Below are positions 25,821-36,639 of a DNA stretch of 64,000 nucleotides, in pieces. This DNA is from Ceraceosorus guamensis. Lineage: Eukaryota; Basidiomycota; Exobasidiomycetes; Ceraceosorales; Ceraceosoraceae. Position 1 is the first letter of the stretch, and every line of letters begins with the position of its first letter. The notes under the pieces were generated by a model. The model had not been told where the DNA came from. It was given only the letters and a program-made list of their open reading frames with translations, and did no database searches. The stretch covers positions 372,001-436,000 of the forward strand of contig NW_020290000.1 in the NCBI RefSeq assembly GCF_003144195.1, read 5' to 3'. A program made the translations under genes and the position numbers.

Positions 25821-26540
25821 CTTGAGACGCTGCCGTGTGGCTCGCTCGACTTCGGCGGCGCAGAATGTTTCGACTACGGCTGGCCCTTTAGACGGCGAGG
25901 TACTTTGTCGCGACGACCTTGCAACACAGGGAAAGCCAGAGAAGCGTCGTGTGACAGTTAGTAGTTACGAGTGTGTCGCATAAGATGTATGCTACGCCAC
26001 ATCGGTGCGGTAGGTATAACGGTGTGGACCGGCTTCAGGTTCGTCCTGATCGGCCGGGGCTGCGCCTACACCGCACGTACGCGCATTCATCAGGTTCGAG
26101 CTTATATGCGGGGTTGTGCTGCAATTTGCTCTCACGCGCCAGACTCCCCGGTCACGTGTCAAAGAGCTGCCAGCGCTTCGAAGGTCGTGATTTCAAATTT
26201 GCTGCGAAACCGCGCGACCATTCGTGGATTTCGTTTCGAGGCTCGACGGTCAGATCATCCACGATTGCCAGAGGTTGCTAGGCGACCTGAAAACAAGCCT
26301 TTCGATACTCCCTCCTACTGTGAGACTTTAGAGCCCTTAGGACTGGCGTGACTGTAACGAGCGATCCCTACGTGGCGGGATGGAGGATTCACTTCCAGCA
26401 TAGCGCACGGTCGGAAGTGAGCAAGCACGGGATGGAGGCCCTCGGAAGATCTTTTAGGGGCCACGAACGGTAGACAACGCAGCCATCATCACTACGACCT
26501 CAGTCAAGGGAATCATTCGCATAATCAATGCGATGCAAAG
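25821..26540. promoter_or_regulatory. Divergent promoter between PEX12 and QRI7
   Basis: About 720 bp lie between two divergent starts. Short frames are open but none is supported as a gene. No clear TATA box was identified. Confidence 0.4.
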
Positions 26541-28563
26541 ATGCATACACCTTGTGCCAAGCCGCTCGCAAGCCTTGTGAGATGCGCGAAGCGATCACCA
26601 GCACGCACATTCAGCACCTCGTCCAAGCGAAACCTCACGCAGGACGGCCAGTATTTGGTGCTTGGCATCGAGACGTGAGTCAACATGCCTACGCGCTCGA
26701 CTTTTTGCGTCTGCGCCATCACGAAGCTCATGAGAGACAAGGCGCTCCGCTCCGTCTGCCGCTTACCCCACCTCGTGCCAAACAGATCATGTGACGACTC
26801 GTGCGCCTCCTTGGTGAGCGCTCCACCATCCTACGTTACGGCAGCCCGACTGTCTGCGCCTCAAATATTCACGCCTCAAATCGATGGCAAGCCCAACCAA
26901 GAACGGCCCAGAGCGCGCATCATTTCTTCTATAGTGCTCAAGCAGTCGGAGCACAACAAGACGGGAGGAGTCAGTCCTCTGCCTGCTGCGCATCTACATT
27001 CCAAAAACTTACCTCGAGCAATCAGCATGTGTCTTGAAGAAGGTGTATCAAAGAGAGTGCTCTCTCAGGTCGACAGTGGGAAGCCCCGCCATTCGACACA
27101 CACTGATAGCAGCTCGCGCGTACACGCAGCAGAGGAAGCGCGCCAAAGCCGTCCTGTAGTTGGGCCGCCTGCTGAAGTGGATGCGATTGCTGTCACTCAA
27201 GGGCCCGGCATGCCAGGCTGTCTGACAGTAGGCTTGGGCGCCGCAAAAGTGCTGAGCTCCCTCTGGGGCATACCGATCATCTATACTCATCACATGGTGG
27301 CGCACGCCCTGAGCCCTCTGCTGGCCTCAGATGACCTTACTCAGCCTCAACGCACAGCCATCGAAGGCCAGGGTGCTCGAGACTCCAACCCGAGCGCAAA
27401 GCTCGACCGCAGGCCTGTCACTTTTCCTTACCTCGTCTTATTGCTTTCAGGAGGTCACACTCAGGTGGTTCTTTGTAGTGGTCCCAAGCAATTTCGGATT
27501 CTGGCGACCACGGCGGATGAAGCGATCGGTCGCTGTACAGACAAGATCAGCCGACAACTTGTCGATTTGCACGTCAGTGACGAGGACAAGGTCACAGGCG
27601 ATCTGGCCCCAGGCAAGAGGCTCGAGATGCTTGCGGAATTGGCCAACGATCCAGCCATGGCAAAAGAAATACCGCAATATGATGTGGCCGTCTCGTGTCG
27701 AGGCGAGCCCATGTTCAGCTAGTGAGTCAAGCCCATGTTGCTAAATTTTGAAACCGATTGCTCATTCAGCGTCCCGCTTGCTTGTGCTCCTCAGCTCAGG
27801 ACTGCATGCTCGGCTAGATCAGCTTATTGCAGCCGAGCACGTCAAAGTTGCCGAGGACTCCTCACTGTCAGATGACACTGGCACTCCGCTTGCTTCGCGC
27901 ATTCCTCTGCCCACGCGGATTGGTCTGGCTAGGGCGTTCCAAAAAGCCGCGTTTGCTCAATTGACAGATAAGGTTCGGATGACGCTGGCTCCACGTGTCG
28001 CCGCCAACGCTTCCTCGGCCGTCCAAGCGCAACACTTGCGCCACAATGCCGAGTCTGAAGCTCGATCGGAGACATCGCACCCATCTGTGGTCGCACCCTC
28101 ACCGGGGCCGCGCAAATCGGGCAAGTCGTATCACACGCGTCTTCCGCGCTCAAAGCTGATCGACACTCGCATAGAGCTTCCCTTTGGGCTTCAGCCCGAT
28201 CAAATCAAACATCTCATAGTCGCTGGTGGTGTGGCTTCCAATGCGGAGCTTAGACGGGCTCTTCACTCTTCGCTCGCCGACATAGGCAGGCAAGACGTCA
28301 GCTTACATTTTCCTCCGTGAGTGTGCCTTAGTTTGGACGTGTTCATGATTCGGCGTGCTCACATGAGCGCTATATGGCCCAATCCACCGGCTTCACGCCT
28401 CGCACTTTCTCGCTTCAGCGTATCCCTCTGCACTGATAATGCAGCCATGATCGCCCATGCCGCCTTGCTTGACTGGGACAACAGGACATGGGATCTTTCG
28501 CCTTCGCCAAGGGGCAGATGGAGCATCGAGGATCTTGTATTTGGACCAGATGCTGCAGAATGA
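26541..28563 (+). CDS. QRI7: Mitochondrial tRNA t6A synthase Qri7/OSGEPL1 (TsaD family), four exons, 578 aa
   Basis: Qri7 transfers the threonylcarbamoyl group to A37 of mitochondrial tRNAs. Exons 26541-26674, 26786-27721, 27795-28316 and 28419-28563 sum in frame. The first ~35 residues are Arg/Ser-rich and acid-free, a likely mitochondrial presequence. Family motifs in order: YLVLGIETSCDDS (split by intron 1), VDAIAVTQGPGMPGCL, the metal-site HHMVAH, 'LLLSGGHTQVVL', an 'FSYSGLHARL' element joined across intron 2, LIVAGGVASNAELRRAL, and CTDNAAMIA across intron 3. The protein is longer than typical homologs because of inserts after ETSCDDS, around 27350-27420 and around 28020-28140. The segment equal to GEAFDKVAR reads GRCTDKISR. 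Confidence 0.9.
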
Positions 28564-29060
28564 AACGAAGAGTGAACCGCGCATGTCTGATGGATCTCTA
28601 AACAAGATCAATCACGCAATGATGGAGCCAAAAATCAGGGTCATGCGCTCGCACATCGCATGGGTGGCTATGTCAGCCGGTGTCAGTTCGAAAGTACAAA
28701 AGCATTCACCGTCGACCGAGCGTTCGAGTCTGAAAGTGGTTCGCGCGTCCGCTTGCCACCGTCAGGCGTCGAACCCCCGGCGTTCGGTTCGTACTTTACC
28801 GCCCGCCTGGAGCCACGCAGTATCCGAGGCGTCCCCCTGATACTGCTAGGCTACACACGCGCGGCGAAACTGAGACTTTGACACTCGTATATATAGCAAC
28901 ACTTGCAGACGTGCAGATCCATCAGGTGGAGGAGACTCGGCCACCCCCTGGGCTACAGGCGCCAGCATCACAATTGTTTGCGTTCTGAAAGTGTTGTCAA
29001 AATTTCTGCAGGTGAACACCAATCACGCGCCAGGATTGTCGTGATGCATGCCAACCAGCA
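28564..29060. other. Convergent gap between QRI7 and the spartin-like gene
   Basis: About 500 bp with no supported gene. A pol III box A-like and box B-like pair occurs on the minus strand (28842-28853 and 28765-28775), but a tRNA cannot be folded. A TATATATA run at about 28888-28895 has no obvious gene. Confidence 0.4.
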
Positions 29061-31079
29061 TTACTTCTTGACATCCTTTTCAGTAGCGTAAGATCCACGC
29101 GCCGGAGCTGAGTAGGCAGGTGGAGCGTGGAGATTCTCTTTGCTGGGTAAGGGAGGCGCGCTCGAGCTCGAACTTCCGCCGGCTGGATTGTGAGTGCTGG
29201 CGCCACTGGTGCTGCCGGGGGCACCCGCAGGCTCAACAGCCATTACGATCTCTCTACCATCATCCATCCGCGCTTTGAAGGTTCCTCCAGCCACTCGAAG
29301 CAGACATTTGCGACGCACGCCACTGTTCGCATCAAAGCATACGAAAGCATGTCGAATTAGCATTCAGGCGCACTCTATGTGTTAACGAGATCACTCACGA
29401 AATATCTTTGTAGACCGCAAAACAACCCTTGCCAATGCTGCCTGCTTGACCGCCAATAATTTTGGCTTCCGACCCATACCTGTGCTCAATCACCTTTCCC
29501 GTAGCCTCTCCGGTATCCGTAATTAATCTCTCGGCTCCTTGCTCGAGCCCATCGATCACCATATTTGCCGCTATCAGGCTTCTGTTGATGGCTCCCCTCC
29601 AGCCGGTAGGAGGTGGACCACCTGGCTTGGACTGGATACCTGTGCGTTTGCCAATGCTGGACCCCAGAGCTCCTGCCTTGTTCAAGATCGCATTAGCTGT
29701 GTCAACGGGATAATGGGCGTTAGTATCTCTGACGACCACACTGACACAACGCTGCAATGCAGTGTCTGGCTCCCTTGACTCACTAGTAGCGGCCGATACG
29801 TTGACCACTTTGCCCGTCCAATTGTGTGCGCCTTTCGCGGCCGCATGCGTGTGAGAGTTGAAAGTCAAAGGGACCTTTCCCGAAGTGGTGTAGTTGCCGC
29901 TCGTCGAAGCGGTGGTTCCCGACCGCTCAAGGCCAGAAACCGGCTGGCCAGGAAGGGATTCGAAATGCGTGCCATCCGCTGAAAGCTGGGCACCTGTATG
30001 CGGTGGTGGGAGATCTGCAGAAGGCTTTGCCGTGCGTTCCACTGACCATCAAGATACGACGCAAATGATCCATTGAGAGTCAGGTCCCCTGCATGTCGAC
30101 GAGATGGCGATTTGCCGTCTCCTTTCACTCACCGTAAGAAGAGGCCGCGCCTTGCAATTTACCACCAAGAAAGGTAGATCCGTTCACGATACCTCTCGAG
30201 ATGTAGTTGGCCCCCTTCAGCAGCCAATCGTCCTGAAACTCTCTTGGAGCAGGTCGGACGTCCACGTCCTTCTTGTTACCCGTGCCATTTGCGGCCGATG
30301 AGAGGTCTTCGAGATCGACAAGGACTGGCTGCTTCTCAGCTCCCACAGCCGAAAGGCTGGAGTCCTCTTTGAAGTTGTATGAGCCCTCGAGAGTGCCCAT
30401 CACTTGCCCATGCTCGTCTAGCAACTCGATCTGGCCCGCATCGGACCTGTCATCCGACGCAAATGCGCAGTATTGGGCCAGCACATCCTCGAAAGCGTCT
30501 CTGAGCCCATGAGAGGCGGCATCGTGCGAAGAGAGGTAGATGCGGATGGAGGCTCCAGTATCCGGTTGGGGAAAGTTGTAAGATGCCGAGCTGCGGTCGG
30601 GAAACACTCGCTGCGTTGATGGGATGGGCAGCGAGAAGTCATTGCCGATGGAGAGCACAAGCCAAATATCGGTGCTGTGGTATAAGATTTCGTATTCGCA
30701 GTGTGAGCGGCTAGATGATCGCAACCCCTCTTTCCGCACATGTCAGTCACTGACTCTTGCAAAGACTTCTCGCTACCAGGAGGAGCACCGTACGGGCTGT
30801 CGATGTTGAGAGTAAGGACAAGAAGCTGCAGCGTGCCTGTGAAGAGTAGATGGACGAATGGGCCCACGCACCACATTTGAGGTGATGAGCACCCATTTGG
30901 CTGGCCTGACTCCGCACAACATTTGGCTCACCAGTGGCAAGCGGAATCACTTCCTTCTCGAATCTTTGCTCTGCTCTGACGCTGGGCAATTCCAACAAGC
31001 AGACGCCCCGCGTACCTTGACCGTTGCTTTTTGAGGTACCTCCTGCTAGGCCGGATTGCGATGCAGCTGCTTTTGACAT
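29061..31079 (-). CDS. Spartin-like protein with senescence domain, multi-exon
   Basis: The first exon runs from the ATG at 31079 to 30932. The second resumes as 'GTLQLLVLTLNIDSPYGAPP' after an acceptor near 30842. Further exons cover the regions 30740-30130, 30030-29400 and 29340-29061 (boundaries approximate). The N-terminal part (LLELPSV..., YEILYHSTDIWLVLSIGN, FEDVLAQYCAF) is the spartin/ERD7 N-domain. The C-terminal senescence domain is seen as 'WLLKGANYISRGIVNGSTFL', then 'WTGKVVNVSAATS', and a long Gly/Ala-rich helical region. Proteins of this type bind lipid droplets and act in lipid-droplet turnover; that is family knowledge. The tail is Pro/Ser-rich and ends in EKDVKK. Confidence 0.82.
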
Positions 31080-32205
31080 GGTTTCAGCGATCTTTGAGGG
31101 TGGAAGTAGACAAGCCGAAGAACGCTGCTGTTCGAAGTGACGATCGTAGAGATGAGGAAATGCAGCAAGACTCGCTATGCCTACTCTTTCCGGTCGCGAT
31201 TGAGAGGGACCCGTGCCAGGCAGTCGTCAGTGAGCGAGTCGCAATTATCTGAATGGTGAATGGTCCCTTCTGATGATTTGCCGCCGCCACCTCTGGCTCA
31301 CATCATACACACGTCACCCGGGCGACTGACTGGTGTGTGCCGTCTGCATGGCTACGCGCGGGACCTACAATCACGAATCTATATATTTTCGAAGAATAAC
31401 TGATCTGCCGCGGTCTGCCTTAGTCCACGCAGCAGACTGTAGCTGCCCTGCACCAATTGTCCGATGACACCCCGATCGTGAACCTATAAACGGCAATTTG
31501 TCGCCCCTGCTCGACAACACCGGTCAATGCATGAGGCGGTGCATTCCGCTCATTGCAGCATGATGCCAAGAAATTTCACGGTTGTGAGTCGCTTTCACCT
31601 GATGCAGCCTGCTGTGCACAAACGCCCTGATGACGGCTGAGCGATCGATGCTGCGAGGCGACTCACACTGCGTGCAGCGCCTTAGATGACGACACATTAT
31701 ATCGATCGACTATCACGTGACTCATATACAATCATGGACTTTGACTCACGTGACTCTTGACTCTTGACTCGTCAAAACTTGTTCGATTTTGATTTTGGAT
31801 GATTCATGATTCTTCTGATTCAAAATTCACGATTCAAATTCTTCGAATTAGACACGCAAGAGGACGGGTCCACACGTGCAACGTCTGACTTGGAATCTAG
31901 CGACGCCATTCAAGATTGATTCCTCTAGCCGCCATCTGTGCATCTGCCACTCGACTCTCGTCTTCTCTAGAATGCCACGGGATCAACGACGTCACGACAC
32001 TCAAGCGACAAGGCGCCCGATGCGACCCATGTCTGAATAAGCCGAGACTCTCTGAGGCAACGCGATGCTGCTAAGCGGCAGAACCACCCTTGGGCGCTCC
32101 TTATCTCTGGGTCCGCCTCCTACAAAAGTTGCACAGCGCTGGCTACAACTTTGATCTTTGCGCATCATCTTCCGTTTGCGTTGGGCTCCATCCGCACTGA
32201 TCATC
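31080..32205. promoter_or_regulatory. Divergent promoter between spartin-like and oxygenase genes
   Basis: About 1.1 kb between divergent starts. At 31715-31860 the sequence is dominated by iterated TGACTC, GACTCACGTGACTC and GATTCNNGATTC words, the densest such patch in the window. No coding frame is supported. Confidence 0.45.
31715..31860. repeat. Dense cluster of degenerate TGACTC / GATTCACGATTC words
   Basis: The patch contains TGACTCAT, TTTGACTCACGTGACTC, two TTGACTC copies in a row, then GATTCATGATTC, 'CTGATTCAAAATTCACGATT' and CAAATTCTTCGAATTAG. The words are short, partly palindromic (GAGTCA/TGACTC is an AP-1/Gcn4-like half-site) and not a clean tandem array. Similar patches recur at 181-330, 17000-17110, 49290-49320, 52370-52570 and 58140-58390. 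Confidence 0.6.
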
Positions 32206-33264
32206 ATGCCATTCGCAGTACCCGTCGTTGACATTGGGGCGTACGTGCAGCAAGACGGCACGCCGGAACAACGAGCCATCGTTGCAGCTGCAATCGACGA
32301 AGCGTGCCGAACTGTTGGCTTCATCCAAGTCATCGGCCACGGTGTGCCCACTGCGCTGACCAATGGTCTGGCCGAGGCCATCGACGAGTTCTTTGGCCTG
32401 AATTTGCAAGTAAAAAAAGCATATCGCACACCTCCCGAAGTCAATCGTGGCTACACGGCTCCAAAGTCCGAATCGCTCTCGCTCTCGCTAGGCTACGAGT
32501 CTTCGAGTCGTATGAAGGACTTTTTCGAAGCTTTCAATGTCGGCCTTGCCAAGAGCGACTTCCCAAATCTCTCCGTCGATTCGAAACATTACCCGGAGAA
32601 TGTATGGCCGTCCACTGAGCATGCGCCAATGTTCAAGCACCGCGTCCAGTCCTACTTCGTCGAGGCAGGTCGCGTTGCTCGTACAATGACACGCATCTTT
32701 GCCGACGCCCTCAGCCTTCCACCAGACTTTTTTGAAGCGCACACAGACCATTCCATCGACGTGCTACGCATGAACAATTATGCCTTGCCCGAAGGCACTG
32801 AGGTGCGCCTCGACGGCAAAGATGACCTGATGGGCATGGGAGCACACACCGATTTCGGCATAGTCACCGTCTTGTGGGCGGACCAAGTGCGCGGTCTGCA
32901 AGTCCTAGATGCCCAAGGCAGCTGGCACGACGTGTCGCCCACGAGAGGTGCCCTGCTTATCAATTTGGGCGATCTTACTGCACGATGGACAAACGAGCGA
33001 TGGACCAGCACTTTGCATCGTGTCAAACCACCCATTTTGGAAAATGGCACTGTCGAGCGTAGACGAAGCGCGGCCTACTTTCACGATGGAAACGCCGAAG
33101 CGCTCATTACCACCATTCCCAGCACCATTGCTGAAGGCCAAGCGCCGCTGTATGATCCAATCACAGTTGGGGATCATATCGCCGCAAAGCTGGGCGGCTC
33201 TCGAGCTGGTCGAAGGAACGAGGCAGGTCGCGAGACTCAGCGCGTGCTCGCAGCCACTGGGTGA
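32206..33264 (+). CDS. 2-oxoglutarate/Fe(II) oxygenase, isopenicillin-N-synthase-like, single exon, 352 aa
   Basis: This is a soluble non-heme iron dioxygenase of the DIOX_N plus 2OG-FeII_Oxy architecture. The N-terminal domain has VPVVDIGAYV near the start and 'ACRTVGFIQVIGHGVP'. The double-stranded beta-helix core has the iron ligands H214 and D216 in GAHTDFG and H271 in STLHRVKPP, then an Arg-x-Ser-type 2OG-binding motif in RRRSAAYFH. The ATG at 32206 places the DIOX_N domain at the very start; an upstream in-frame TTG is not credible. There is no intron, unlike nearly every other gene here. Substrate is unknown; relatives act in secondary metabolism, or in gibberellin, thymine or flavonoid-like oxidation. 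Confidence 0.93.
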   Translation: MPFAVPVVDIGAYVQQDGTPEQRAIVAAAIDEACRTVGFIQVIGHGVPTALTNGLAEAIDEFFGLNLQVKKAYRTPPEVNRGYTAPKSESLSLSLGYESSSRMKDFFEAFNVGLAKSDFPNLSVDSKHYPENVWPSTEHAPMFKHRVQSYFVEAGRVARTMTRIFADALSLPPDFFEAHTDHSIDVLRMNNYALPEGTEVRLDGKDDLMGMGAHTDFGIVTVLWADQVRGLQVLDAQGSWHDVSPTRGALLINLGDLTARWTNERWTSTLHRVKPPILENGTVERRRSAAYFHDGNAEALITTIPSTIAEGQAPLYDPITVGDHIAAKLGGSRAGRRNEAGRETQRVLAATG

Positions 33265-35338
33265 AGCCGAACGCGATCGATTCAGTATTGCTGCGACCAG
33301 TGCGTTGGGAGAACAAATTCATAGTCTGCCATGAGCTAGATATGAGCACTAAACCGTGCGCTGTTTCTAGCTGCGATTGCGCGAGATGCAACAGCGGGTA
33401 GTAGGCTTCCCGACGGCCGCGAGCAAGATCTGTATCCTCTCCTGATCCGACCCACAACAAATGTCGCTTTGCTTTGCTCGCATCATTTTCATACTTCAGA
33501 AATGACGAGGATGTTGTTGCGGACGGACTACCAGAGTGAGGTGATGGCAGGCTTTGGCCATCTTGTACGCTCGAGGATATGACCAGCGCACTCATCAAAG
33601 GCTGATAAGACTTCGTCCAAGGTGGTCGACACGTGCCTGATCAAGACTGACGATTGTATGACGGACAAACTATAGGGTATAGGGAAAGCTCTGTTCACCC
33701 TCCGCTTATTGCGTTCCTGCCAAGACGAGAAAATCGGCACGAAGTTGTCATCGCGAGGCCATGAGTTGTGAGTGGAGGTGCTTTGCGATTCGTGATGTCC
33801 ACGATTTCGGCGGCCACAACCTTCATCAGTCGTCAGTCACAAGTGATTCGCAGCGTGTCGACCGGTCAATCGGAAGCGACCAGGCGTCTGCGCGGCCACA
33901 CCGCTCTGCGAGCATCAACAAGGCAGAGCACGCTGACGTCACGGCGTCGCCAAACGGCTGCCTGCTGCTCGATCGTGACGCGACCACAGCAGAGATGCGG
34001 GGTTGCAGCCCCAGGCAGTGAGTGGTTCACTCGCAGTTATCTGCACCGGACCCCCTTCTGCTGCAGCACCTCGCAGGCTTTCGCGCTAAAATCCCTTTGC
34101 GTTGCGCAACAGAAGCCTCTCCAGCAGACTCGGCACAGACTCACGACTGTCGTCAAGCTCATCCGGCTTCACCTCACGCTAGCGAAATTGACCGAGCATC
34201 GAAGCCGCCTGCGTCACTCATGGCTTTTCCTTTTCAGACCTGCGGGCCGTTGAGCTAGCGAGAGCAACATCCAGATTGCTGTTGCTACTTCGACGGAGAC
34301 GGAGTCACAGCAGCTGCATGCATGGGTGCGTCGTGATTTGCGTGTACCGTAAAGCCGCATAAATTCATCACGCACCGATCCCAGAGTCGGCGAGTAGGCG
34401 GCAAGGCGAGCGATCGCTAGACAATTCTGAAAGCCACACGTTGAGAGCTGTGGCAGCTGCGCTCGTTGATGCTTTGGCTTGGCCCTTGGCCCTTTGGCCT
34501 GCCCGGCGCAGTTTAAGCGGAAGCGTGACGCCTGGCAACACCGCTTGGATGCTTCGCTAATCGAATCGTGAATGGCCTTGCTCGCACTCAGTCAGAACAG
34601 TTAGGCTTGTGCCGATACTCGCTTGAGAGATGCGGATGGTGAGCCCACGGATGCATGCGTTCGGACATTGAGCCGAGCGTCGATGCGCATCAATCGAGTG
34701 TGAAGAGCGAAGGGCAGCGCGGTGAAGTCATCGCGGAAAATGGATTAATTGCTGCGAGGGATCAGTGGAGTGAATCAAATTACGAATGTGAATGAGACCC
34801 CGCTTGCTGAGCAGCGTCGCGTGCGGATGCGGCCGGCAAGAGGCGCAGCTAGAGGCGATGCACAAGCGGGCGACACAGCATCGGCGAGACAGCAGGAGAA
34901 GCGTCGAGACAGCAGACGGGCTGTGCTGCTGTTGCTGCGTCTCTAGCCTAGCTCTGCTGTATAGCCTTGCCTTCTTGCTGCCCAGCTGCCTGCAGTGCAT
35001 GTCGCTTGAGCCCTTCGTTCAATTGCCAACCCTGAGCTATACATCAGCAGCGGGCCTACACTTTGACTCTGACTCATGAATCACAATGACGATGTCGGAG
35101 TCCTCCGCTGCACTCGGACTGCACCAGGCGAAAAAGAGATCCACGCTCTCGCCTCTTCCTGTATAAAGCCAAGGTAGCACCTTCACGCGCACCCTCCCTC
35201 ACTCTCTCCCTTAGCCTTGCACCTCTTCGCGCCGCACTCCCGCCTCCACGCGAATACTACAACTCTTCTCCGTTCCTCTCTCTACTGGGAGCAACCTCTG
35301 CCCAACCTTTTGCTTTCTACGTTTGAGCTCGCGCCAAA
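33265..35338. other. Intergenic region upstream of the SUR7-family gene
   Basis: About 2 kb without a supported gene. A minus-strand pair of overlapping frames at 33161-33740 is not convincing (it overlaps the oxygenase antisense). The right end contains a TATA box and a long pyrimidine-rich leader before the next gene. Confidence 0.4.
35162..35167 (+). promoter_or_regulatory. TATA box of the SUR7-family gene
   Basis: TATAAA, 172 bp before the ATG at 35339, followed by a C/T-rich stretch (about 35185-35235). This is the standard look of a strongly expressed fungal promoter with a pyrimidine tract near the transcription start. Confidence 0.5.
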
Positions 35339-36639
35339 ATGGCTGGTCGTGGTTTCTGCGTCGGTATCGGTGAGTACTCGCGCCGTGTAAGCCAAGTGCC
35401 TCGGTACATTCATGTCGCAGGGGAGCAGGAGCGGGGCGCTGTCGCACCCACACGCTTGGTCTGCGCATGTCGCGTGCGCAGCTCGCATCAGCATCACGAC
35501 AGGACAAAAAGCGGGGCGTTGCCATGTTTGGCCAGCATCCACCACTTTGCGCATGCTAGATGGATTCTTTTCAGCCATGCGCAGTACTGTGTCCAGCATA
35601 CTCTACTGAAAGGTAGCCATGGCATCCCCTGTCTCGCTCGTGCATTCCCTCTCTCCGCCTGCTAGGCACGCGCATCATACTTCGCTCGTGGCCGATGTGT
35701 GCTCAATCATGCTCTCTGACGCTTTGATAATCACTTCATGGGGTGCAGGCGAAATCTTGGCATTTGCTGCTCTGGTGTTGACCATCCTGTGAGTCACATG
35801 AGAACGTTCCACTTGCGCGAAAGCCACATATCACTTACATGCTGCCCCTTCTGGTCGCGCTGCGCAGTGTCAACATTGGACAAATCTCTCAGAACATTGT
35901 ATCTCGCAACATCTACTACGCCGAGCTTGACCTGACAAACTTCGAAGCTACTCTCCGAGCCCAGGCGGGATCCGCTGGAGGCGTCTCTGGCGTGTACGCG
36001 AGCGACCAGTCGTCTCCTCTTGGCCAGAGCCAGGGTCTGCGCAACACCTACCAGTGGGGTCTTTACAACTACTGCGGAGGCCAGAACGAGGACCAGAACC
36101 GAGCCTGTGTGGACAGCCGTTTCGGAGCGGGCCGCTTCCAGCCAGCAGAGACTATGTCAGTATGGATGAACTTTTGCTTGGGGCATACCACGAGGCAAGC
36201 TTTGACATGACGTTCCGCGCTCCTGCATCACAGTTACGCCGACTTGCCCACCGAGTACCAAACCCTTTTCAACCAGACCGTCAGCCAAGGCACATTTGCG
36301 GACAGCAGCTACCTTGGTCGTTTCTCCCATGCGGCCTTCTACCTCGTTTTTGTCGGCACCGTGCTAGCAGGTGTGACCTTCTTGGTCGTCTTCCTGGCGC
36401 ACCGCTTCGCGTTCCTTTGCGCGGCGCTCACAGCTCTGGCTGGAGCGGCGTGCATCGGTGCAGGTGCTGCCATCTACACCGCCATCCTTGTCAAGACGCG
36501 CGACTCGATCGAGAGCCTTGGCGGAGCAGAGCTCACCCTCAACAACGCTCTTTGGATGCTGTGGGCAGCGTTTGGCTCTCTTGCACTTGCCATCGTGCCC
36601 TTGATCCTCTCTTGCTGCTTCGGACGCAACAAGTACTAG
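35339..36639 (+). CDS. SUR7/PalI family membrane protein, four exons, 254 aa
   Basis: Exons 35339-35369, 35749-35788, 35868-36155 and 36234-36639 sum to 765 nt in frame. The first two coding exons are only 31 and 40 nt, and the first intron is about 380 nt. The protein starts MAGRGFCVGIG, then has a first membrane helix (EILAFAALVLTILVNIG). A ~120-residue extracellular loop follows, with the family-like GLYNYC pattern (YQWGLYNYCGG) and a second Cys (NRACVDSRFG). Three more helices follow (FYLVFVGTVLAGVTFLVVFL; FLCAALTALAGAACIGAGAA; LWMLWAAFGSLALAIVPLIL). Four helices with the WxxGLYNYC loop define SUR7/PalI proteins, which act in eisosomes or in pH sensing. It is probably plasma-membrane located. 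Confidence 0.85.

Noticed and set aside
26814-26950. Possible intron in QRI7 starting with GTGAGC after GCCTCCTTG
   Set aside because: The frame reads straight through to the conserved RIISSIVL segment, and no acceptor in the right phase is available.
28882-28896. TATATATA run that looks like a TATA box
   Set aside because: Both neighbouring genes end toward it, so there is no start codon at a suitable distance.
33161-33740. Two overlapping minus-strand frames that could form a small spliced gene
   Set aside because: They need a weak GTCATA donor to join, the 3' frame runs antisense into the oxygenase coding sequence, and no family motif is visible.
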